From contig JAWLCG010000244.1 in NCBI GenBank assembly GCA_041687295.1, positions 1-7,794 of the forward strand: 7,794 nucleotides of DNA, written 5' to 3'. Below, in pieces: positions 1-5,800 of the stretch; positions within the stretch are counted from its first letter, which is position 1; every line of letters starts with the position of its first letter. The notes under the pieces are model-generated. The model saw only the letters and a program-made list of their open reading frames with translations, was not told the DNA's origin and did no database searches. Origin of the DNA: JAWLCG01 sp041687295 (GTDB lineage: Bacteria > Planctomycetota > Phycisphaerae > SM23-33 > FEN-1343). The translations under genes and the position numbers were made by a program.

Positions 1-134
1 AGATCCAAGACCCGCTGGGCCTTGCCCTGGGAGGTGGGCAGACTGTTGTGCTCCACCAGTTCCACCTTGGGAGTGACCAGGATCTCCTCCCGAAGCATCC
101 TGGAGAGCCTTTGCTCCAGGGCAGGACGCACCCC
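1..134 (-). pseudogene. C-terminal fragment of a phenylacetate-CoA ligase (PaaK-like), running off the window
   Basis: Read on the minus strand, this stretch gives about 44 residues that match the C-terminal lobe of phenylacetate-CoA ligases: LEQRLSRMLREEILVTPKV followed by PTSQGKAQRVLD. The GKAxRV lysine is the adenylation lysine of this family. Complete enzymes have about 430 residues and convert an arylacetate, ATP and CoA to the CoA thioester. Here the frame is closed by a stop at 171-173 and the upstream space is taken by the DUF1015 gene, so the N-terminal ~390 residues are absent. G+C is about 62% (74 of 120 bases counted) and Arg is partly coded by AGG, unlike the neighbours. It may be a truncated gene remnant or an assembly junction. 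The end lies beyond position 1. Family match is from memory of the motif; no alignment was run. Confidence 0.62.
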
Positions 135-235
135 TCGCGAAGGAAGGCGCCGCGGGCGCCGGTCTGAAGTTCACCGTGGGGCCGAGGCGCTTCAAGCGGC
201 GCCCCAGTGTCCCCACCAATCAAAAAATCAAAAAA

Positions 236-1513
236 CTACAGCGGCTTGATCACCATCCCGGTGGCGAGCTTGGGATAGAAGTACGTGCTCTTATGGGGCA
301 TGGTTTCGTGGGCCAGGGCGATGTCCTTGACGGCGGTGATGGGCGTGCCCTGCAGCACAGCCGCCAACTGGGCCGAGCCGTCGCGCAGGGCGGCGACGAC
401 CTCGGCGCCGTGGGCGGTGTAGGTCACCTCGAGCTTGCCGCCAGTGAGCGGGGCGAGGGTCTCGTCGAGGATCAGCCGATGGAGGATGGCCACGTTGAGC
501 CGCCGCCAGGTGTCGCTCTGGTCGGGCGCCAGGGCCGCCATGGCGGCTGGGTCGGCCAGGCGACCGACGTAGAGCGTCTCCAGGCCGCTGTCGAGCAGGG
601 CCAGGCCGCCCTGGCCGTAGGGGTTCAGTAGCGCGTCGGCGTCGGCGAGTGCGTCGGGCACGAGCTTCACCGCCTGCCAGGCCATCGGCCCGGTCGTCCG
701 CTCGACGACGTCCTTGGCCGTCATGCCCTGCGGCAGGCCGGTGATGAGCCGATGGGTCGGCAGGACGAGCAGGCCCGGATCGTCCATCGGCACCAGGGCG
801 AACAGGACGAAGTTGGCCTCGTCGTCGGGGCCGATGCGGCCCGCCTGGCGCAGCGCCTTCGCGTAGTTCATCGCCGTCGTGTAGCGGTGATGGCCGTCGG
901 CGATGAAGATGGGCGTCTCGCGCAGGGCCGACGACACCCGCTCGAGCGTGGCCGGGGCGGTCACCGTCCACATCCGCTCCTCGACGCCGTTGAGCGTGCC
1001 CTGCAAGGCCGGTGGGCCGGTGACGGCGGCCCAGAAGTCCTCGCTGAGGCCGGCCCCGTCGTCGAAGACGCCGAAGATCGGCGAGAGCTGCACGCCGGTG
1101 GCCTCGGTGAGCTTGAGGCGGTCGGCCTTGGGCCCGGCGAAGGTCTTCTCGTGGGGCCAGACGCCCTCGTAGAGCTCCGTGGCCCGCACAGCCGCCAGGA
1201 TGGCGCGGCGGGTGAAGGTGCGTTCGGCCCAGGTATAGGTCTGGCTGTAGGCGTAGAGGGCGGGCTGGGGGTCCTGCACGAGCGTACCGGCGGCCTGCAG
1301 GGCGGCGAGCTTCTCGGCGGCGGCGGCGTAGGCGGCGTCGGGCCCGACCTCCTTGGGCGGCACGTGCGGCAGGTCGACGGCCACGATGTTGTCGGCCGAG
1401 CGGGCCAGCAGGGCCTGCTTGTCGGCGCCGCTGAGGATGTCGTACGGCGGAGCGATGAGGCGGCTCACCTCGCCGGTGTAGTGCCAGCCACGGAAGGGGC
1501 GGATCTCGTTCAT
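236..1513 (-). CDS. DUF1015 family protein
   Basis: This 425-residue protein matches DUF1015 (PF06245) along its length. Family landmarks in order are APPYD near residues 21-25, HEKTFAGPKADRLKL at 121-135, SPIFGVF at 144-150, IADGHHRYTTAM at 204-215 and LPTHRLI at 251-257. The length is normal for the family. No signal peptide or membrane segment is visible, so it is probably cytoplasmic. Start choice: ATG at 1511-1513 has AGGAG at 1520-1524, six bases upstream, and the N-terminus PFRGWHY fits the family. The biochemical role is not established. The GHHR motif resembles that of the ParB/sulfiredoxin-type fold, which includes free-serine kinases, and in clostridia the gene is often beside serA/serC. 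Both hints are recollection and weak. It lies downstream of the large oxidoreductase gene on the same strand, but separated by about 480 bp plus an insertion sequence, so it probably has its own promoter. The stop TAG is followed by two TTTTTTGA units. Confidence 0.9.
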   Translation of the reverse strand: MNEIRPFRGWHYTGEVSRLIAPPYDILSGADKQALLARSADNIVAVDLPHVPPKEVGPDAAYAAAAEKLAALQAAGTLVQDPQPALYAYSQTYTWAERTFTRRAILAAVRATELYEGVWPHEKTFAGPKADRLKLTEATGVQLSPIFGVFDDGAGLSEDFWAAVTGPPALQGTLNGVEERMWTVTAPATLERVSSALRETPIFIADGHHRYTTAMNYAKALRQAGRIGPDDEANFVLFALVPMDDPGLLVLPTHRLITGLPQGMTAKDVVERTTGPMAWQAVKLVPDALADADALLNPYGQGGLALLDSGLETLYVGRLADPAAMAALAPDQSDTWRRLNVAILHRLILDETLAPLTGGKLEVTYTAHGAEVVAALRDGSAQLAAVLQGTPITAVKDIALAHETMPHKSTYFYPKLATGMVIKPL

Positions 1514-1553
1514 CGCGGGCTCCTGGTGCGGTCAGGGTCTGCGGAAACGGCGG

Positions 1554-1583
1554 ATGATACCCGCCCTGCGGGCACGTTGCCAG
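1554..1583 (-). promoter_or_regulatory. Putative sigma70-type promoter of the DUF1015 gene
   Basis: On the minus strand a -10 box TATCAT (1554-1559, 5 of 6 to consensus) is preceded by CTGGCA (1578-1583, 4 of 6 to TTGACA) with an 18-base spacer. Transcription would start near 1547 and give a leader of about 34 bases containing the AGGAG ribosome site. It lies between the MITE-like repeat and the start codon, so it would drive DUF1015 independently of the upstream gene. Seen by eye only. Confidence 0.4.
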
Positions 1584-1597
1584 TGGCCTGTGGTCAG

Positions 1598-1642
1598 GAC
1601 CCGGGGGTCGTGGGTAGGACTACGTAGTTCGGACCACGGTCC
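1598..1642. other. Cluster of three short palindromes
   Basis: Three dyads follow one another: GACCC-GG-GGGTC (1598-1609), the perfect ACTACGTAGT (1619-1628) and GGACC-AC-GGTCC (1631-1642). They lie about 20-60 bases upstream of the putative -35 box of DUF1015, where operators for dimeric regulators can lie. In DNA this rich in G+C, short dyads also arise by chance, and no regulator gene is in the window. Confidence 0.25.
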
Positions 1643-1676
1643 CCGGCGCGGCCCGGCGGTTGGGAAGGAACAGCGC

Positions 1677-1836
1677 GGGGGCTCTGCCCCCACACCCCCG
1701 GGATTTATCGCTTTGGGCCTCCGGCATGGGATGGGCTCGCGCCCCCTGCCGGTTGGCCGGACGCGGGGACCGACGGCCCGGATCCTCTGCCGGTGGGCGA
1801 GAATGCGACAAATCCCGGGGTCCGGGGCAGAGCCCC
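1677..1836. repeat. MITE/REP-like inverted-repeat module (about 160 bp)
   Basis: Left arm 1678-1711 and right arm 1805-1836 are inverted copies. The outer 13 bases, GGGGCTCTGCCCC, are identical. The inner 12 bases, GGGATTTATCGC against GGGATTTGTCGC, differ at one position, and the arms vary in between. The outer part of each arm is itself a hairpin (GGGGC-TCT-GCCCC). The arms enclose 93 bp without a gene. No target duplication was found at the edges. The form fits a small non-autonomous element or an intergenic dyad repeat; genome copy number would decide. Confidence 0.6.
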
Positions 1837-1905
1837 GGGCGGTGTCTGTCGGCGTTACAGAGTCGTCCGTGGCCCGGACCCAGGCGCCTGGCGCCGTCGG
1901 CGGCG

Positions 1906-1915
1906 GGCCAGGGCC
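1906..1915. repeat. Target site duplication, left copy
   Basis: The 10 bases GGCCAGGGCC directly flank the left terminal inverted repeat and recur unchanged at 2827-2836 beyond the right one. IS4-family elements commonly produce duplications of 9-12 bp. Perfect identity suggests a recent insertion. Confidence 0.85.
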
Positions 1916-1934
1916 GAATGGCACTAAGATAAGC
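1916..1934. repeat. Left terminal inverted repeat of the IS4-family element
   Basis: GAATGGCACTAAGATAAGC matches the reverse complement of 2808-2826 at 18 of 19 positions (A against T at base 14). Similarity stops immediately inside this point. Confidence 0.88.
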
Positions 1935-2027
1935 CGATTCTCCGCGCAAGGAGAGGCCTCCGTTGCGGTTATCATGGGGATGTGTCGCCCAGAAGCTCCG
2001 ACCCCATGACGGCGCAAGGAGGCCTCT

Positions 2028-2813
2028 ATGTATCCTGGCCCTGACGCCCGTGCATGTCAAGACCTCACCCGGCCCCCGCTCAACCTGGCGGCCCTGGAAG
2101 AGCCGCTCAGCGATCCGCTGATCGAGGTCCTCTGTGCCGAGGTGGGCCATCACTGGCGGCGGCGGACCTTCACGCCCGGCCTGACCGTCCGCTCCATCGT
2201 CTACCGCGGCCTCTACCCCGACAAGTCCATCGACGCCGTCCTGGCCGACATCGCCGCCGCCGAGCCCCAATGCGACGGGCCCACCGACTCGGCCTGGTGC
2301 CAGGCCCGCGACCGGCTGCCCGAGGCGGTGCTGGGCCGGCTGCTTGAGCACGCGGCCCAGGACGTCCTCGATCGCTGCGGCGGCCGCTTCCACGTCGCCG
2401 GCCGGCCGGTCTACCACGACCGCTGGACGATCGAGACGCGGATCAACAGCCTCAAGACCGTCTTGGCCGCCCGGGTCCTGCGGAGCCAGAGCGTCGCGGC
2501 CATCCGCAAGGAGCTGCTGGGCCGCATGCTGGCCTACAACCTGGTCTGGGCGGTGATCCATCAGACAGCCCGACGACACCGCGTTGCCGCCGCCCGGCTG
2601 AGCTTCGCCGGGGCTGTCCGGACGATCCTGGCCTTCTCGGTCGCCCTGGTCGGTCTGCGGGGCCCGGCGCGGGCGGAGGTCTACGACCGCATGCTCGCCC
2701 ACGTCGCCCGCCACCGCAACCCCTACCGCCCCGAGCCCCGCCTAATCAAGCGACAGCCAACCAAGTACCCACCGCTGCAACAACCCCGTGCCATTGCTCG
2801 ACTACAAGCTTAA
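2028..2813 (+). CDS. IS4-family transposase with in-frame deletion of the catalytic core
   Basis: The 261-residue product has a recognisable IS4 N-terminal part (about 1-128, including CQARDRLP at 91-98) joined directly to the C-terminal part. The joint is near residue 128/129. The C-terminal part carries the IS4 YREK signature with exact spacing: Y129-x2-R132-x3-E136-x6-K143, followed by KELLGRMLAYNL (161-172) and an EPRLIKRQP tail. Full proteins have roughly 430-450 residues, so about 170-190 are missing. The missing part holds the first two acidic residues of the DDE triad, so the product should not catalyse transposition. DNA- or end-binding could survive. The start is supported by AAGGAGG at 2016-2022, five bases before the ATG. 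The frame stayed open across the joint, so the deletion is young or tolerated. Confidence 0.85.
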   Translation: MYPGPDARACQDLTRPPLNLAALEEPLSDPLIEVLCAEVGHHWRRRTFTPGLTVRSIVYRGLYPDKSIDAVLADIAAAEPQCDGPTDSAWCQARDRLPEAVLGRLLEHAAQDVLDRCGGRFHVAGRPVYHDRWTIETRINSLKTVLAARVLRSQSVAAIRKELLGRMLAYNLVWAVIHQTARRHRVAAARLSFAGAVRTILAFSVALVGLRGPARAEVYDRMLAHVARHRNPYRPEPRLIKRQPTKYPPLQQPRAIARLQA

Positions 2814-2826
2814 CTTAGTGCCATTC
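2808..2826. repeat. Right terminal inverted repeat of the IS4-family element
   Basis: GCTTAACTTAGTGCCATTC is the inverted partner of 1916-1934. It contains the transposase stop codon (2811-2813). A second copy of GTGCCATT lies just inside at 2789-2796. Confidence 0.88.
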
Positions 2827-2836
2827 GGCCAGGGCC
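2827..2836. repeat. Target site duplication, right copy
   Basis: GGCCAGGGCC is identical to 1906-1915 and begins directly after the right terminal repeat. It is followed by four bases and then the stop codon of the large oxidoreductase gene. Confidence 0.85.
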
Positions 2837-2840
2837 CGCC
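2827..2840 (-). terminator. Remnant of a 3' hairpin of the large gene, split by the insertion
   Basis: If the element and one target copy are removed, the minus strand after the TAG stop reads GGCGGGCC-CT-GGCCCGCC, a perfect 8-bp stem. The first base of the stem directly follows the stop codon. Only 2827-2840 remains on this side; the last four stem bases are now at 1902-1905. A strong stem in this position suggests a transcription terminator or mRNA-end hairpin, but no U-tract follows. Confidence 0.4.
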
Positions 2841-5800
2841 CTACTGGAGGTAGGCGTCGATGCGGTCGGCGGCGGCTCGGCCGGTGCGGATGGCCTGGAC
2901 GATGAGCGAGGCGCCGCTGGCGAGGTCGCCGGCGGCGAAGACGCCGGGGACGCTGGTGGCGTAGTCGGTGACGGCGACCTGTCCGCGGTCGTCGGTGGCC
3001 AGGCCGAGGGCCTTGACCAGTGCGGCGGACACGGCCGGCTCGAAGCCCAGCGCCAGCAGCGTCAGGTCGGCCTGGAGGGCGAAGTCGGTGCCGGCGAGCG
3101 GCTCGGGCCTCAGGCCGGCGGGGGATTCGAGCCAGCGGACCTGGCGCAGCTGCAGCTCGTTGCCGTCGCCGTGGCCGTTGATCTGGTGCGTGGCGACGCC
3201 GAAGTGCTGGCGGATGGCGGTCGAGCGGGCGTGCGTGGGGTCGGTCGCCAGGGCCTCGGCCGGGCGAATCTCGACCTGGTGGACCTCGGCGGCGCCCTGG
3301 GCCAGGGCGGTCTCGGCGCAGTCGGCGCCGGTGTCGCCGCCGCCGATCACGACGACGCGCTTGCCCTTGGCGTCGATGGCGGCCTCGGCGGGCACGGCCA
3401 CGCCGGCGCCGCGGGCGTTGTGCTGGCGGAGGTAGTCCAGGGCGAAGTGGATGCCCGCCTTCTCGCGTCCGGGCACGGCCAGGTCGCGGGGGCTGGCGGC
3501 GCCCAGGGCCAGCAGCACCGCGTCGAAATGCTCGCGGAGCTGCGCGACGGGCACGTCCTTGCCGATCTCGGTACCGGTGCGGAACTCGACGCCCTCGCCC
3601 TCGAGCTGGGCGAGCCGGCGGTCGAGCAGGTCCTTGTCCATGCGGAAGTCGGGGATGCCGTACCGCAGCAGGCCGCCCGGACGGGGGTCTTTCTCGAAGA
3701 CGGTGACGCCAGGGCCCGCCCGCGCGAGTTGCGGGGCGGCCGTCAGGCCCGCCGGCCCGCTGCCGACGATGGCGACCTTGCGCCCGGTGCGTTCGGCCGG
3801 GGGGGCGGGCTGGATCCAACCCTCGGCGAAGCCGCGGTCGGCGATCTCGCGTTCGATCGAGCGGATCTGCACCGGGTAGCCGCGGACGGCGTGCTTGCAC
3901 TGGCTCTGGCAGGGGGCCGGGCAGAGCGTGCCGGTGAACTCGGGGAAGTTGTTGGTCTGGTGGATGCGGTCGCACGCCTCGCGCCACAGGCCGCGGTTGG
4001 CCAGGTCGATCCACTCGGGGATGGCGTTCTCGAGCGGGCAGCCGGCCTCCTGGCAGCGGGGGTTCTGGCAGCTCATGCAGGCGGGGCTGGACAGGCGGGT
4101 CAGGGCCTGGCGGTAGTCGGCGGGGCTGGCCGGGGCGAACTCGGCGACCAGGGCCTCGTAGCGGTCGCGGTGACGCAGGCGGGCCTTGGCGAAGGCGCTG
4201 GGCATCTTGCGGAGCCACTTGGCCCGGCGGACCAGTCGCAGCATCCAGGGCAGGGCCCAGAACTCCAGGTGCACGGGGCGCCCGCGGAGGCTCGTGCGGA
4301 CCGGCAGCAGGTGGCGGTAGCGGACGCGGTCGCCGTTGGCGGGGTTGACGCCGTACTTCTCGCGGTCGCGGGCGTACTTCTCGGGGCTGGTGGCCAACTC
4401 GGCGGTGAAGACGGCGTCCTTGATGAGCATGGCGTCGGCGAGGTTGTGGATGACGGCCTGCGTGGCGGCGTAGCTCTGCTGGGCGTTGTCGTGGCCGAAG
4501 ACGCGGCGCACGCCGGCGGCGTAGCGGGCGGCGTAGTCCAGCCCGTCCCAGCGCATGCAGTCGTAGAGGCGGACGACGAAGTCGCGCTTGGCGCGGTCGT
4601 CCAGGCCGGCCATCGCGTCGAGGCTCTCCATCGCCAGCGTGTGCAGGGCCTTGTCGCGGCCGGAGGATCGGCCGAAGCGGCGGATGGTCCAGCGGCAGCG
4701 TTCCTCGAGGGTTTCGCGCCAGCCGGTGCGCTGCGGGGCGCCCTGGAACAGGCTGGGGCTCTGGCAGAGCTTTCGGCCCATTTGGAAGGCGGTGAGGTTC
4801 TTGCGGGTGTCGGCGCGGATGGTGTCTTTGATGGCCCAGACCATCGCGTGGTAGCTGACGGGGATCAGCCCGCGCTGGAAGGCGAAGCCGACCATCATGA
4901 TGTTGGCGAAGATCTTCGAGCCGAGGTACTTCTCGCAGAAGTGCGAGATGTCGCGGGCGAGGTAGTCGTCCTCGCGAGTGTGGTCGCGGAGGATGCGTTC
5001 GAGGGCCTCGGGGTTGAAGTCGCCCCGGCCCATGATGCCAGGGATGGTCTGGATCTTGTGGGTGTTGATGACGGCGGCGGTGCGGTCGGGGGTGGCGACT
5101 CGGCTTCGGCTGCGGGGGTCGAGGGCGCGGGTGGCCTCGAGGATGTCCACGCCGAGCAGCAGGTCGGCCTGGCCGTAGCCGATGGTGCCGCTGGCGGGCG
5201 TTTCGCCGTGGCTGAAGATGACCTGGCTGTGGACGCCGCCGTTGCGGATGGCCAGGCCCTTCTTGTCGGTGAAGACGACGTGGTAGCCTTCCTTGTGCCC
5301 TGCGCGGACGAGGATGGAGGTGGCCAGGCCGATGCCCATGCCGCCGACGCCGGCGAGGTAGCACTGCCAGCGCTGGTCGAAGCTGCGGGCGGGCGGCTCG
5401 GGGATGTTGTCCAGGTCCAGCTCGGGCAGGCGGCTGCGGGGGGTGGCGCTGCGTTTGACGGTGACCTGCTCGAAGCTCCAGCACGCGCCGATCCGCTCGC
5501 AGGCGCCGTCGTTGACGCAGCCGGTGATGTCGGTGGCCATCTTGGGGCCGTAGTCGGTTTCGACGTGGCGCAGGCCCGGACAGCCCGTCATCTCCGCGCA
5601 GGCCAGGCAGAAGCGGCAGACCTCCGGGTTGATGTTCATGTGCGTGGCGACCGGCAGGAAGCCGCGCTGGCGGACGGTCTCGCGTTCCTCTCGGCGGCGG
5701 CGGCGGGTGCGGGTGATGCCGCACTCTTTCTCGGCGATGACGACCTTGACGCCGTCGGCGAGGAAGAGCTCTTCGAGCATCGTCTTGTAGGCCCGCCGGT

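Larger units (their letters stand above)
1514..1905. other. Non-coding spacer upstream of DUF1015
   Basis: No credible gene was found on either strand; the open frames here are compositional. The stretch holds the DUF1015 ribosome site and putative promoter, a group of short palindromes at 1598-1642 and the inverted-repeat module at 1677-1836. Another small palindrome, CAGGCGCCTG (1881-1890), lies just before the insertion sequence. Before the insertion this was part of a spacer of about 490 bp between the large oxidoreductase gene and DUF1015. Confidence 0.6.
1916..2826 (+). mobile_element. IS4-family insertion sequence, internally deleted (911 bp)
   Basis: The element is bounded by 19-bp terminal inverted repeats (1916-1934 and 2808-2826, one mismatch) and by a perfect 10-bp duplication. 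It carries a single transposase gene whose TAA stop lies inside the right repeat. Complete IS4-family members are usually 1.3-1.6 kb; this one is shorter because the transposase lacks its central catalytic part. The termini and duplication are intact, so it probably moved with transposase supplied by a full-length relative. It sits 4 bp past the stop codon of the large oxidoreductase gene, and the two genes converge. Between the left repeat and the transposase are two similar segments, GCGCAAGGAGAGGCCTC (1944-1960) and GCGCAAGGAGGCCTC (2012-2026), the second containing the ribosome site. Confidence 0.9.

Noticed and set aside
181..235. An intrinsic terminator after DUF1015
   Set aside because: Two T-runs follow the stop codon but come before, not after, the only nearby stem (about 182-203), so the order is wrong for a standard terminator.
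752..1627. A 291-codon open frame on the plus strand over the DUF1015 gene
   Set aside because: It is antisense to a clearly conserved protein, has low-complexity composition and continues into the non-coding spacer.
1974..2009. A short leader peptide (MGMCRPEAPTP) before the transposase
   Set aside because: The nearest ribosome-site-like sequence is about 20 bases from its ATG, and nothing else supports translation.
2844..4118. Calling the C-terminal part a glutamate synthase small subunit gene
   Set aside because: It is fused in frame to the IOR part without stop or start between, no GltB is present in the window, and a diagnostic mid-domain segment is missing.
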